A stretch of 64,000 bases of DNA from Litorisediminicola beolgyonensis. GTDB taxonomy: Bacteria; Pseudomonadota; Alphaproteobacteria; Rhodobacterales; Rhodobacteraceae. Below, one piece after another: positions 51,531 to 60,504 of the stretch. The number at the start of each line of letters is the position of its first letter. Positions within the stretch are counted from its first letter, which is position 1. The notes beneath the pieces were generated by a model. The model ran no database searches. It saw only the letters and a list, made by a program, of their open reading frames with translations, and was not told the DNA's origin. The DNA is taken from the NCBI RefSeq assembly GCF_042679605.1, contig NZ_JBHTMU010000009.1, forward strand, positions 1-64,000, given 5' to 3'. A program made the translations under genes and the position numbers.

Positions 51531-52850
51531 ATGTCCAGTATTTTGACCAACACCAGCGCGATGGTAGCGCTGCAAACGCTGAAATCGATCAACAAAAGCC
51601 TCGAGATGACCCAGTCGGAGATCTCGACAGGCAAGTCCGTTGCGACCGCAAAAGACAATGCAGCGGTGTGGGCGATCTCGAAAGTCATGCAGTCCGATGT
51701 CAAAGGATTCCGTGCGATTTCCGACAGCTTGAACCTTGGCGAATCTACTGTCGCTGTTGCGCGAAATGGTGCGGAAACCGTTACTGATCTCCTGACCGAT
51801 CTGAAGTCCAAGATCGTCGCCGCGCAGGAATCCAATGTTGATAGGGACAAGATCCAGACGGATATCGTCGCTCTGCGCGAGCAGATCAATTCTGTCGTTG
51901 GAGCGGCCCAGTTCAACGGCCTGAATCTTCTCCAGAATACGAACACGACTAGCGCTTATACTGCAGCAGGCAACGTCGATGGCACCGGTAAGGTCGATGT
52001 TCTTTCTTCGCTCGACCGTTCAGCATCGGGCGTTGCGGCGAGCGATATCACCGTATCGAAAAGCGACTTGGGGATTCAAACCGCGACCGAGGGCAGCTTG
52101 GCGCTCGCAGCGGCCGCACGGACGGTTGCAGGCACCGCGACTGCAAACGGCGGGACCGCTACTTACACGATTGTAGGGGAGTCCACGACCGCCGGACGGA
52201 CCCAGAACGTCATGGCTGGGGATGGCTACGCCTTCGATATGTCGTTTTTCGACGATGCGCTGACTGGAACGCCCTACGCGACCTTGGCGGGCACCAGCCC
52301 GTTGAAGGCAGAAGCGCTCTACGTTGCCCGCGATGGTGACACGACCGCAGATATCGCGGCTGGACTCGCGGCGACGATCAATTTCCGACTTGCTGAGCAA
52401 GGATTCAGCGACGATTTCTCTGTTTCGGTCAGCGGCTCGGTGATCACGGTCACAAACAACACCGGAACAGCCCTCGCGGCATCGGCAGCGGCGGATATTA
52501 CTCTGACGGCCGGGGGGCAGGTTTCTGGCGGCCTGGAGCTTCTCGGCGAAATCGATGTGACCACCGATGACGGTGCCGCCGCCGGGTTGGTCGCCATCGA
52601 GGGTTTGATTCAGAACTCGATCGACGCCGCTGCGGCGTTTGGTTCGGCGCAAGGGCGGATCGAAATTCAAGCCGATTTCGTCGCGAGTCTGACAGATGCA
52701 TTACGGTCCGGCATCGGAACGCTTGTCGATGCGGACATGGAAGAGGCTTCGGCCCGTCTCCAGGCGCTTCAAGTCCAGCAGCAGTTGGGCGTGCAGGCAT
52801 TGTCGATTGCCAACCAGGCGCCGCAGACACTTCTTTCGCTCTTCCGTTAA
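51531..52850 (+). CDS. fliC: flagellin
   Basis: The filament subunit, 439 aa from the ATG at 51531 with an AAAGGAGCC ribosome binding site. The conserved N-terminal D0/D1 region (SSILTNTSAMVALQTLKSIN) and C-terminal region (QVQQQLGVQALSIANQAP, ending LLSLFR) flank a variable Thr/Ala/Gly-rich centre of about 190 residues. It is a monocistronic-looking gene with a hairpin on each side, followed by flaF and flbT. Confidence 0.95.
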   Translation: MSSILTNTSAMVALQTLKSINKSLEMTQSEISTGKSVATAKDNAAVWAISKVMQSDVKGFRAISDSLNLGESTVAVARNGAETVTDLLTDLKSKIVAAQESNVDRDKIQTDIVALREQINSVVGAAQFNGLNLLQNTNTTSAYTAAGNVDGTGKVDVLSSLDRSASGVAASDITVSKSDLGIQTATEGSLALAAAARTVAGTATANGGTATYTIVGESTTAGRTQNVMAGDGYAFDMSFFDDALTGTPYATLAGTSPLKAEALYVARDGDTTADIAAGLAATINFRLAEQGFSDDFSVSVSGSVITVTNNTGTALAASAAADITLTAGGQVSGGLELLGEIDVTTDDGAAAGLVAIEGLIQNSIDAAAAFGSAQGRIEIQADFVASLTDALRSGIGTLVDADMEEASARLQALQVQQQLGVQALSIANQAPQTLLSLFR

Positions 52851-52858
52851 AACTATGC

Positions 52859-52880
52859 GGCGGGGTCTTCGGGCCCCGCC
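52859..52880 (+). terminator. UUCG-tetraloop hairpin after flagellin
   Basis: GGCGGGGTC-TTCG-GGCCCCGCC gives a 9-bp stem (one G-U pair) capped by the very stable C(UUCG)G tetraloop. It starts 9 bases after the flagellin stop. There is no U-tract, so it may protect the flagellin 3' end or act as a partial terminator before flaF. Confidence 0.7.
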
Positions 52881-52920
52881 AATATGTGACATGACCTACG
52901 ACTAGCGGTTGGAGAACTCA

Positions 52921-53298
52921 GTGACCTTATTAAGCCTCGCCAAGACTGGGTATGCAGACTGCTCTACCAGCACGAGAACTGCACGGGGGGTGGAGTATGA
53001 CCTCATCGCCTTGGTCACTCACCGTCTTCGAGATGCCGCGAGGCAGGGGAAAACTGACTATCCGGCTTTCGCAAAAGCGATCGCGGAAAATCGTCGCCTT
53101 TGGACTGTTCTGGCATCCAGTGTCTCGGACGCGGAGAACGGCCTACCAAACGAGTTGCGGTCCAGGATTTTCTATTTAGCCGAATTCACTGAGGTGCATA
53201 GCCGACGTGTTCTTACAGGAGATGCGAATGTCGCGCCGCTTCTCGAAATCAATACCGCCATGCTCCGCGGGCTTGCTACGGTAGAGTTAGTAGGATGA
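52921..53298 (+). CDS. flaF: flagellin biosynthesis regulator FlaF
   Basis: FlaF is needed for flagellin synthesis or export in alphaproteobacteria. The product is 125 aa from the GTG at 52921, chosen because GGAG lies six bases upstream; a TTG at 52909 is the alternative. It has the family pattern RGVEYDLIALVTHRL and LWTVLASSVS. It overlaps flbT as ATGA. Confidence 0.88.
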   Translation: MTLLSLAKTGYADCSTSTRTARGVEYDLIALVTHRLRDAARQGKTDYPAFAKAIAENRRLWTVLASSVSDAENGLPNELRSRIFYLAEFTEVHSRRVLTGDANVAPLLEINTAMLRGLATVELVG

Positions 53299-53702
53299 CA
53301 GGTCTGGTTCTAAAGCTAGCCCCGAAGGAGCGGCTTTTGATCAACGGGGCAATTCTGGAGAACGGCGAGAAGCGCGGCCGCCTCTCTGTTTTGACGCCAG
53401 ATGTTCATATCTTGCGTTTGCGCGATGCCATTCATCCAGACGACGCAAAGACTCCAGTTCGGCGTGCCTGCTATGCTCTGCAGCTTGTCTTGATCGGTGA
53501 AACTGACTGCGACGAAACTAGAATTTCTCTTCTGCCTCGGGTTGAGGAGTTGAGTAGGATCTTGACCGATGCTGACAGTCGACGCCTACTTGGGCAGGCA
53601 TCCGAAGCAATCTTGGCGCGTCAGTTTTACAAGGCGCTCAAGGCACTGCGTGCGTTGATCCCAAGAGAGGATCGCCTTCTGGCGACGAAGGCAACCAAGT
53701 GA
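53295..53702 (+). CDS. flbT: flagellin synthesis repressor FlbT
   Basis: FlbT acts after transcription on flagellin mRNA in Caulobacter and relatives. The product is 135 aa with the family start LVLKLAPKERLLINGAILEN and the motif CYALQLVLIG. It overlaps flaF and the DUF1217 gene, giving a flaF-flbT-DUF1217 unit directly downstream of flagellin. Confidence 0.93.
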   Translation: MTGLVLKLAPKERLLINGAILENGEKRGRLSVLTPDVHILRLRDAIHPDDAKTPVRRACYALQLVLIGETDCDETRISLLPRVEELSRILTDADSRRLLGQASEAILARQFYKALKALRALIPREDRLLATKATK

Positions 53703-54508
53703 GTTATCAGCCAATTATTGTCGGATCGGGCTTGGCGGGTTGGCGCTTTCTCAATGCCACGCTGCAGGCTCAAAAAGGCGCATTCGACTCTTCGGGTCAG
53801 ATCACCCGCCGGACCTCCTATTTTTCTGAGAAGATCAGAGAGATCAGAAGCGCTGAAGGCCTTGTTTCGGATCGGGGCCTGCGTTCCGTTGCCCTAGAAG
53901 CGTATGGGCTCGATCAGGACCTCGAGAACCGATTTTTCATCCAGAAGATACTAGAGAGCGATTTGACAGATTCAGGGTCTCTCGCGAACAGGCTTGCCGA
54001 TGACAGATACAAGAAATTTGCGGCGGCGTTCGGGTTCGCCCAGCCACTCGGAAGCGGTGTCCGACAGCCAGTCTCGGTGGGTAGTATCTTGTCGCGCTTT
54101 CGTGCCCATGCCTTCGAAACAGCCGTAGGCGAACAAAGCCCGGCCTTGAGGCTTGCGTTGCACGCAGAACGGACGCTGCCTGAGCTTACGGCAGAAGGTT
54201 CAAGCGAAAATGCGACCTGGTTCCGGATCATGGGAACCCCGCCGCTGCGAACCGTTTTCGAGACTGCCTTTGGATTGCCAAAGGCGTTCGGCCAACTGGA
54301 TCTGGACAGACAACTCGCGACCTTTCGAGACCGGTCCGAAAAAACGTTCGGTAGTTCGGATCCCGCGAAGTTGGCAGAGCCGGCAACCCTCGGTCGCCTG
54401 ATCGACCGGTTTCTCTTGCGAGACCAAATGTCAGACCTGAGCGCCGCACGGCCCGCGCAAATTGCTCTCTCGCTGCTTAAGGCAGCGCCGAAGCCAGCGC
54501 GGCTCTGA
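53699..54508 (+). CDS. DUF1217 flagellar-cluster protein
   Basis: A 269-aa protein starting with a GTG that overlaps the flbT stop (GTGA). It resembles DUF1217 proteins, which occur in alphaproteobacterial flagellar clusters and have no assigned function. Family-like features are YFSEKIREIRSAEGLVSDR near residue 42 and FRIMGTPPLRTVFETAFGLP near residue 175. It converges on fliI with a 47-base gap that holds nothing obvious. Confidence 0.75.
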   Translation: MSYQPIIVGSGLAGWRFLNATLQAQKGAFDSSGQITRRTSYFSEKIREIRSAEGLVSDRGLRSVALEAYGLDQDLENRFFIQKILESDLTDSGSLANRLADDRYKKFAAAFGFAQPLGSGVRQPVSVGSILSRFRAHAFETAVGEQSPALRLALHAERTLPELTAEGSSENATWFRIMGTPPLRTVFETAFGLPKAFGQLDLDRQLATFRDRSEKTFGSSDPAKLAEPATLGRLIDRFLLRDQMSDLSAARPAQIALSLLKAAPKPARL

Positions 54509-54555
54509 TGTCGCGAGCGCGGCAACCACTGTTTCTACGCCTTGTGCAGCTTGGG

Positions 54556-55911
54556 CTATCCGCGGCTGCGATCGGGCGCGGTGCCGTCGGACACACCGGA
54601 CCGCCGTAGGAGGAGCCGCAATCCCTGGAAACTCTCGGCAGGGGCGACAGTCTCTCGTAGTGAGAAAAACGCCTCTAGCGCCGCATGCGACCGCAAGGCG
54701 TCATCGACCTTAGCGTCGCTGCCATCGCGATACAGGCCAGCTCGGATCATCGCCTCAGCGCCATAATAGCTGCCAAGAAGCTGTCTGACCCTCTGGATCA
54801 CGGCGTTTTCCGCCGAGGACGCAGCGTCGGGCAGGGCACGAGAGACCGACCGGAGCACGTCGACTGCAGGAAACCTCCCGCGTTCAGCGATGTCGCGGGA
54901 CAGGATCACGTGGCCATCCAGCGAACCGCGGAGGATATCCGCAACGGGTTCATCCATGTCGGACCCTGCGACGAGAACCGAGAAGATTGCGGTGATGTCG
55001 CCCTGTCCGCCTGCGCCGGGACCGGCGCGCTCCGACAGGCTCATCAGGCGCTGCGCTGTCGATGCGGGGAAGCCCCGCAGGGACGCCATCTCGCCGGATG
55101 AAAGTGCCACGTCGCGATGGGCCTCGGCGAAGCGCGTGACCGAGTCGACCAAGAGGAGAACATTGCGGCCGCTATCCCTGAAATGTTCGGCGACCGTCAT
55201 TGCCGCGTCTGCACAACGACGTCGTTCCTGCGGCGAGCGATCCGAGGTGGTGGCAACGACGACGCTGCGTGCCATGCCTTCCGGTCCGAGAACCGATTCC
55301 GTGAAGTGCCTCAATTCGCGACTGCGCTCGCCGACGAGCCCGAGAACGACCACATCGCTGTCCACCCCGCGCGCAAGGTCGGCCAGGAGGTGCGATTTAC
55401 CCACACCGGACCCGGCGAAAAGACCGATCCGTTGGCCGGTCACGAGCGGCAGAATCGTGTTGAAGAGGGCCAGCCCGGTAGAAAGGCGGGGTCCGAGGGG
55501 GCGCCGCTCTGTGGCGGGCGGCGGCGCGGCCTGGAAGGGCCTGCGGACCGGACCCGGCAGCAGCGGACGTCCATCCAGCGGGCGCCCCAGCGGATCGACC
55601 ACGCGGCCGATCCACCCATCGGATGGCGCGAGCGTCGGTGCGCCGTGATGGAGGACCGAAAGTCCCTGCGACACGCCCTCTGCGGGGCCTTCGGGCAGGC
55701 AGGCCGTGGTCTCTGAGGTCAGTCGTACGATCTCCGCGAAGAGCGGCGAACCCTCCCGTTCGATCCGGACGCGGTCGCCAAGCGCGGCGATATCCGACAG
55801 TCCGTCGACCCAGATGACCGCGCCGTCCGCACCGCGCACGCGACCCATCGCCTGCGCGCGACTTAGCTCGGAAAGCCCGCTGCGCAGTCCCGCGATTTCC
55901 TGCCCCTGCAT
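54556..55911 (-). CDS. fliI: flagellum-specific ATPase FliI
   Basis: FliI energises and unfolds substrates at the flagellar export gate. The 451-aa protein has Walker A (GLFAGSGVGKSHLLADLA), Walker B (NVLLLVDSVTRFAEAHRD) and the family stretch LGLVGERSRELRHF. It is the only gene of its unit on the minus strand here. Its promoter region is shared with flgB and contains a CtrA-like site. Confidence 0.95.
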   Translation of the reverse strand: MQGQEIAGLRSGLSELSRAQAMGRVRGADGAVIWVDGLSDIAALGDRVRIEREGSPLFAEIVRLTSETTACLPEGPAEGVSQGLSVLHHGAPTLAPSDGWIGRVVDPLGRPLDGRPLLPGPVRRPFQAAPPPATERRPLGPRLSTGLALFNTILPLVTGQRIGLFAGSGVGKSHLLADLARGVDSDVVVLGLVGERSRELRHFTESVLGPEGMARSVVVATTSDRSPQERRRCADAAMTVAEHFRDSGRNVLLLVDSVTRFAEAHRDVALSSGEMASLRGFPASTAQRLMSLSERAGPGAGGQGDITAIFSVLVAGSDMDEPVADILRGSLDGHVILSRDIAERGRFPAVDVLRSVSRALPDAASSAENAVIQRVRQLLGSYYGAEAMIRAGLYRDGSDAKVDDALRSHAALEAFFSLRETVAPAESFQGLRLLLRRSGVSDGTAPDRSRG

Positions 55912-55956
55912 TCGGCTCCCCCGCTCTGTTGCAAACTTTTTCTAAAGGAATCGGGG

Positions 55957-55971
55957 TTAAGCCTTGGTTGA
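55957..55971. promoter_or_regulatory. CtrA-like site between fliI and flgB
   Basis: TTAA-N7-TTGA differs by one base from the CtrA consensus TTAA-N7-TTAA. It lies between the divergent fliI and flgB genes, 23 bases upstream of the flgB ATG. CtrA controls flagellar genes in Rhodobacteraceae, so the position is sensible, but short AT-rich matches can arise by chance. Confidence 0.4.
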
Positions 55972-55993
55972 GATCGGACGAGGGAGAATCCCG

Positions 55994-56371
55994 ATGTTCC
56001 AGAATGTGAACGTTTTTCGGACCGCAATGGCGCTTGCCCGTCATGCAGGGGGCGCGCAGGCCGTAAGCGCGCAGAACATGGCCAATGCCGACACACCCGG
56101 CTATCGCGCCCTGCGCATGCCGGACTTCGCGGCGGTCGCGGACAGCGGCAAGGGAATGCGTGCCACCCGCCCCGGGCACATGCCTCTTGAGACCAACAAT
56201 GGCGTCGCAAGACCGGAGCGCATCAGGGACGCCGAGGATCCGAACGGCAACACGGTCGCGCTCGAGGCCGAGATGATCGCCGCGGCCAATGCGCGCTCCG
56301 ATCACGACCGGGCGCTGGCGATTTACCGGAATGCGCTCTCGGTTCTGCGCTCAAGTCTCGGTCGCGGGTGA
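55994..56371 (+). CDS. flgB: flagellar basal-body rod protein FlgB
   Basis: Proximal rod subunit, 125 aa from the ATG at 55994 with an AGGGAG ribosome binding site. The rod signature is present as AQNMANADTPGYRAL near residue 30. It starts the flgB-flgC-fliE-fliQ-flgF-flgG-flgA-flgH-fliL operon. Confidence 0.92.
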   Translation: MFQNVNVFRTAMALARHAGGAQAVSAQNMANADTPGYRALRMPDFAAVADSGKGMRATRPGHMPLETNNGVARPERIRDAEDPNGNTVALEAEMIAAANARSDHDRALAIYRNALSVLRSSLGRG

Positions 56372-56381
56372 GGGGGCTGTC

Positions 56382-56774
56382 ATGAGCGATTTCGCAAAAT
56401 CCCTGGCCGTCACCGCAAGCGGTCTTCGCGCGCAGGCCATGCGGTTGCGGCTTCTGTCCGAGAATATCGCCAACGCGGATACCCCGGGCTACCGGCGCAA
56501 GACGGCGTCTTTCGAAGCGGTCCGCGATCGGGACGCGGGCGTCGAGACGGTGACAACGGGCCGCGTCCGCCTGGACCGCAAGCCGCTCGCGCGCCTCTTC
56601 GAGCCGGGCCACCCTCTGGCCGATGACAGCGGCCATGTGACCGGCTCGAACGTCGATCTTCTTATCGAGATTGCCGACGCGCGCGAGGCGCAGCGCTCCT
56701 ACGAGGCCAATCTCAAGATGTTCGAACAGGCCAAGACCATGTCGCGGGGTCTGCTCGATCTCTTGCGACGCTGA
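56382..56774 (+). CDS. flgC: flagellar basal-body rod protein FlgC
   Basis: Proximal rod subunit, 130 aa from the ATG at 56382. It has the rod signature LLSENIANADTPGYRRK and the C-terminal EAQRSYEANLKMFEQAKTM. It follows flgB after a 10-base gap. A longer open frame upstream overlaps flgB and is not used. Confidence 0.93.
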   Translation: MSDFAKSLAVTASGLRAQAMRLRLLSENIANADTPGYRRKTASFEAVRDRDAGVETVTTGRVRLDRKPLARLFEPGHPLADDSGHVTGSNVDLLIEIADAREAQRSYEANLKMFEQAKTMSRGLLDLLRR

Positions 56775-56800
56775 CAATCCCAACCTGCAAGGAGACCAGA

Positions 56801-57079
56801 ATGGACATCCGCAGCCTTTTCGCCGCCCAGCAATATGCCGCTGCGCGACCCGCGACGGCGGACCAGAGCGCCAGCGCGGCGGCCGGTCAGGCCGTTCGCG
56901 ACTTTGCCGAAACCCTGCGCACCGCAGAGGATACGGCACAGGCGGCCATGACGGGGGGCGCCGATCCGCATGCGCTGGTCGCGGCGCTGTCGCAGTCCGA
57001 GCTTGCCGTCGAGACCGCGGTCACCTTGCGCGACAAGGTGGTCGAGGCCTACCAGGAAATCCTGCGGATGCCGGTCTGA
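56801..57079 (+). CDS. fliE: flagellar hook-basal body complex protein FliE
   Basis: FliE joins the MS ring to the rod and is the first rod component exported. The product is 92 aa with a Gln/Ala-rich N-terminus and the family C-terminus ETAVTLRDKVVEAYQEILRM. An AAGGAGACC ribosome binding site precedes it. It sits between flgC and fliQ. Confidence 0.92.
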   Translation: MDIRSLFAAQQYAAARPATADQSASAAAGQAVRDFAETLRTAEDTAQAAMTGGADPHALVAALSQSELAVETAVTLRDKVVEAYQEILRMPV

Positions 57080-57082
57080 GCC

Positions 57083-57352
57083 ATGCTCAACGAAGTCATC
57101 TTCTTCGATACGCTCCGGCAGGGCTTGTGGGTCGCCGCGCTGACGTCGCTGCCGATCCTCTCGGCGGCTCTGGTGGCGGGCGTCGGGGTCGGGCTCTTCC
57201 AGGCGCTCACCTCGATCCAGGAAATGACGCTGACCTTCGTGCCGAAGCTTGCCGCGATCCTCGTCGTGTTCTGGATGTCGATGAGCTTCATGACCGAAAC
57301 CCTGATCGCGTTCTTCCGCGACCGGATCATTCCCATGGTGATCGGAGGCTGA
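57083..57352 (+). CDS. fliQ: flagellar export apparatus protein FliQ
   Basis: A small export-gate membrane protein, 89 aa with two hydrophobic helices (LWVAALTSLPILSAALVAGV and LAAILVVFWMSMSF) and the family stretch LFQALTSIQEMTLTFVPKL. It lies three bases after fliE and one base before flgF. Its partner fliR is encoded on the other strand at 62018. Confidence 0.94.
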   Translation: MLNEVIFFDTLRQGLWVAALTSLPILSAALVAGVGVGLFQALTSIQEMTLTFVPKLAAILVVFWMSMSFMTETLIAFFRDRIIPMVIGG

Positions 57353-57353
57353 G

Positions 57354-58064
57354 ATGCAGACGCCCGGCTACACGACGCTGACCCGCATGTCGGGGCTCGC
57401 CCGCGAGATGCAGGTGATCGCGAACAACGTCGCCAATGCAGGCACGACCGGATTTCGGGCCGAAGGTCTGATCTTCTCGGAATACGTGCGCGATCTCGAC
57501 GGTGAAAGCCTGTCCATGGCGGCGGCCCGCGTGCCGCAGACGCGCCACGTGCAAGGAGAGCTCAGCGGCACCGGCGGCGTGTTCGACCTCGCGATCGAGG
57601 GCGACGGTTTCTTTCTGGTCGAGACCGCGACCGGTCCGAGGCTCACTCGCGCGGGCGCGTTCACCACCGGGGCGGATGGCACGTTGCAGACCATGGACGG
57701 CTTGCCGGTGCTCGACATCGGCGAAGCTCCGGTGGTTCTGCCGCCCGGTCTTGGCGATGTTGCAATCGCGCAGGACGGAACGCTCAGTTCGGGCGGCGAG
57801 CCCCTGGGACGGCTTGCTGTGGTCGCTCCGCCCGATCCGCTCTTTCTGAAACGCGAAGGCGCGCTGCTCTTCGAGGCCCCGGGCGGATACGAGCCGGTGC
57901 TTGAGCCGCGGGTGCGGCAGGGGTTTCTCGAGCAATCCAACGTGGATCCGGTCGCGCAAATCTCGCGCATGGTCGAGGTGCAGCGGGCCTACGAGCTGGG
58001 CCAGAGCTTTCTCGATGCCGAGAATGACAGGGTCAAATCCGCCGTCGAGACGCTGTCCCGTTAA
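57354..58064 (+). CDS. flgF: flagellar basal-body rod protein FlgF
   Basis: Distal rod protein, 236 aa, with the N-terminal VIANNVANAGTTGFRAE and the C-terminal rod/hook domain (SNVDPVAQISRMVEVQRAYE). The central part has the FlgF/FlgG-type LAIEGDGFFLVET. It precedes flgG in the usual order. Confidence 0.92.
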   Translation: MQTPGYTTLTRMSGLAREMQVIANNVANAGTTGFRAEGLIFSEYVRDLDGESLSMAAARVPQTRHVQGELSGTGGVFDLAIEGDGFFLVETATGPRLTRAGAFTTGADGTLQTMDGLPVLDIGEAPVVLPPGLGDVAIAQDGTLSSGGEPLGRLAVVAPPDPLFLKREGALLFEAPGGYEPVLEPRVRQGFLEQSNVDPVAQISRMVEVQRAYELGQSFLDAENDRVKSAVETLSR

Positions 58065-58082
58065 CCGAAAAGGAGGTCCGCC

Positions 58083-58868
58083 ATGCGCGCCCTGAAAATC
58101 GCCGCCACCGGCATGACCGCGCAGCAGATGCGGGTCGAGGTGATCTCGCAGAACCTCTCGAACATGTCGACCACCGGCTACAACGCGCGCCGCGCCGAGT
58201 TCGCCGATCTCGCCTATGAACAGGTCGCCCGCGCGGGCACGGTCACCGCCGAGACCGGAACCGTTCTTCCCACGGGCGTGCAGATGGGCCTCGGCGTGAG
58301 ACCCGCGGCGGTCAGCATGGAGCTTCGGCAGGGTTCACTTTCGGCCACAGGAGGCGATCTCGATTTCGCCATCGAAGGCCGCGGATACCTCGAGGTCACG
58401 CTGCCCTCCGGCGCCTCCGCCTACACTCGCGACGGCGCGCTGAAGCGCACCGGCGAAGGGCTCATCGTCACCTCGGACGGTTACCCGGTCGTGCCGGAAA
58501 TCGTCATCCCCGAAGATGCCAGGTCGCTCAGCGTCAACGCCTCGGGAGAGGTCTACGCCCATTTCCTGGACGCGACCGAGCCGCAACTCCTGGGGCAATT
58601 CACGCTGACCAACTTCACCAACGCGAAGGGACTCGAGGCGATGGGATCGAACCTCTTTCTCGAAACCGGCGCCTCCGGCCCGCCGCTCGTGTCCCAGCCG
58701 GGGACCGAGGGGCTGGGCACGCTCAGGCAGGGCTATCTCGAGGACAGCACCGTCGATCCGGTGCGCGAGATCACCGACCTGATCGAGGCGCAACGGGGCT
58801 ACGAGCTGAATGCCAAGGTCCTGTCCGCGGCGGATCAGATGCTCGCAGCGACGACGCAGGTGCGATGA
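58083..58868 (+). CDS. flgG: flagellar basal-body rod protein FlgG
   Basis: Distal rod protein of 261 aa and normal family length. It starts MRALKIAATGMTAQQMRVEV, includes NLSNMSTTGYNARRAEFADL and ends with VREITDLIEAQRGYELNAKV. An AAGGAGGTCCGCC ribosome binding site precedes the ATG. It overlaps flgA as ATGA. Confidence 0.95.
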   Translation: MRALKIAATGMTAQQMRVEVISQNLSNMSTTGYNARRAEFADLAYEQVARAGTVTAETGTVLPTGVQMGLGVRPAAVSMELRQGSLSATGGDLDFAIEGRGYLEVTLPSGASAYTRDGALKRTGEGLIVTSDGYPVVPEIVIPEDARSLSVNASGEVYAHFLDATEPQLLGQFTLTNFTNAKGLEAMGSNLFLETGASGPPLVSQPGTEGLGTLRQGYLEDSTVDPVREITDLIEAQRGYELNAKVLSAADQMLAATTQVR

Positions 58869-59278
58869 TGCGCTGGCTCTTGCTCTGTCTCCTCGCCGGT
58901 CCGGCCGCCGCCGACACGGTGGTCCCGACACGACCGATCCGGGCGGCTGAGTTGCTCAGCGCCGAGGCGCTGGGACTGGCCGAGGGCGAGACGCCCGGCG
59001 CGGCCGAGCGCATCGAGGACATCGTGGGTCTCGAAGCGCGGATCACGCTCTATCCGGGGCGGCCGATCCTGTACCGCGACCTGCTGCAACCGGCCCTGGT
59101 CGAGCGCAACGCTCTGATTTCCATCGTTTTCGACCGGGGTGGCCTGCGGATCTCGGCGGAAGGGCGCGCCCTTGGCCGCGGGGCGGCCGGCGACCGGATC
59201 CGGGTGATGAACCTGGCCTCGCGCAGCAATCTTTTCGGCACGGTCCTGCCCGATGGCAGCGTGTCTGTTTCGGAGTGA
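58865..59278 (+). CDS. flgA: flagellar P-ring assembly chaperone FlgA, short form
   Basis: A periplasmic chaperone for P-ring assembly. The product is 137 aa with a signal peptide (MRWLLLCLLAGPAAA) and an SAF-type domain (YPGRPILYRDLLQPALVERN). It is shorter than the enterobacterial protein (about 219 aa), mainly by lacking its N-terminal part, which is usual in this group. It lies between flgG and flgH. Confidence 0.88.
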   Translation: MMRWLLLCLLAGPAAADTVVPTRPIRAAELLSAEALGLAEGETPGAAERIEDIVGLEARITLYPGRPILYRDLLQPALVERNALISIVFDRGGLRISAEGRALGRGAAGDRIRVMNLASRSNLFGTVLPDGSVSVSE

Positions 59279-59282
59279 CCGC

Positions 59283-59996
59283 ATGCGCCTTGTGATGATC
59301 CTCGCGCTCTTCGTGCTCTCGTCCGCCTGCAACCGGCTGGAGCAGGTCGGCAAGGCGCCGGAGTTCACGCCGGTCGAGACATCGGTCGAACGCGACTCGA
59401 TGATCTATGCCGACCTGCCGTCGAAAGTGGCGGTCGACCGCGCGTCCCTCTGGACCGCGGGACCGCGATCGCTGCTGGGCGACCGGCGCGCGCTGGCCCG
59501 CGGCGACATTCTTACGGTGGTAATCGAGATCGACGAGAAGGCCGAGATCACCAATTCCACCTCGCGCCAGCGCTCCGCCTCCGAGGACCTTGCGGTCCCG
59601 CAACTGCTCGGTTTGCCACAGCGACTGGACGAGTACCTGCCCGAGGGCGCATCGCTCGCAGATGCGGTCGATCTGAGCGGCAAGAGCCGTTCCAGCGGCG
59701 ACGGCCAGGTGCGGCGCAAGGAAAAGCTGACGCTGAGGGTCGCCGCAACCGTGGTCGAAGTGCTGCCAAACGGGGTGCTCGCGATCTCGGGCCGACAGGA
59801 AGTGCGGGTGAATTTCGAGATGCGCGAGCTTCTGGTCAGCGGATATGTCCGGCCCGAGGACATCTCGCGCCTGAACGAGATCACCTACGACAAGATCGCC
59901 TCGGCCCGGATCTCCTATGGCGGACGCGGGCAGATCACCGATGTGCAGCAACCGCGCTACGGCCAACAGGTGCTGGACGTCATCCTTCCGTTCTGA
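59283..59996 (+). CDS. flgH: flagellar L-ring protein FlgH
   Basis: An outer-membrane lipoprotein forming the L-ring, 237 aa from the ATG at 59283. The signal peptide ends in a degenerate lipobox (LSSAC). The family stretch LARGDILTVVIEIDEKAEI and the C-terminal SGYVRPEDISRLNEITYDKI are clear. It follows flgA by 4 bases. Confidence 0.94.
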   Translation: MRLVMILALFVLSSACNRLEQVGKAPEFTPVETSVERDSMIYADLPSKVAVDRASLWTAGPRSLLGDRRALARGDILTVVIEIDEKAEITNSTSRQRSASEDLAVPQLLGLPQRLDEYLPEGASLADAVDLSGKSRSSGDGQVRRKEKLTLRVAATVVEVLPNGVLAISGRQEVRVNFEMRELLVSGYVRPEDISRLNEITYDKIASARISYGGRGQITDVQQPRYGQQVLDVILPF

Positions 59997-60006
59997 GGTC
60001 TCCGCG

Positions 60007-60504
60007 ATGAATAAACTCCTCTTGCCGCTGCTTCTGGCACTCCTCGGGACCGGAGGTGGGGTCGCCGCTGCCTTGCTGATGCCGGACCATACGCCGCCCG
60101 AAACCGCCGGGTGCGATCCGCACTCCGCGACGCCCGATCCCGCGCTGCCGTCTGCGGTTGGCAAGCCGCGCGACACTGGAAATTTCACCTATCTCGATCT
60201 CGACAAGCAGTTCATCGTGCCCGTCGTCGAGGATGGCGGCGTGACCGCGATGGTGATCCTGTCGCTCAGCCTCGAGATCGACCCGGAGCTGGAGGACATG
60301 CTCCTGATCCGCGAACCGAAGCTCCGCGATCTGTTCCTGCAGGTTCTGATCGATCACGGCAACGCCGGCCATTTCGGAACCGGTTTCACTCAGACCCGGT
60401 CGCTGCAGATCCTGCGCCGCGAGCTTCTGGTCGTCGCGCACCGGATTGGCGGGGATGGCGTCAACGACGTCCTGATCACCGAGATCGCGCGTCAGGAGAC
60501 CTGA
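60007..60504 (+). CDS. fliL: flagellar basal-body protein FliL
   Basis: FliL associates with the stator around the motor. The product is 165 aa from the ATG at 60007, with one N-terminal membrane helix (LLLPLLLALLGTGGGVAAAL) and the FliL domain (FTYLDLDKQFIVPVVEDG). It ends the flgB operon. Its stop abuts the stop of the convergent FliJ-like gene (TGATCA). Confidence 0.85.
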   Translation: MNKLLLPLLLALLGTGGGVAAALLMPDHTPPETAGCDPHSATPDPALPSAVGKPRDTGNFTYLDLDKQFIVPVVEDGGVTAMVILSLSLEIDPELEDMLLIREPKLRDLFLQVLIDHGNAGHFGTGFTQTRSLQILRRELLVVAHRIGGDGVNDVLITEIARQET

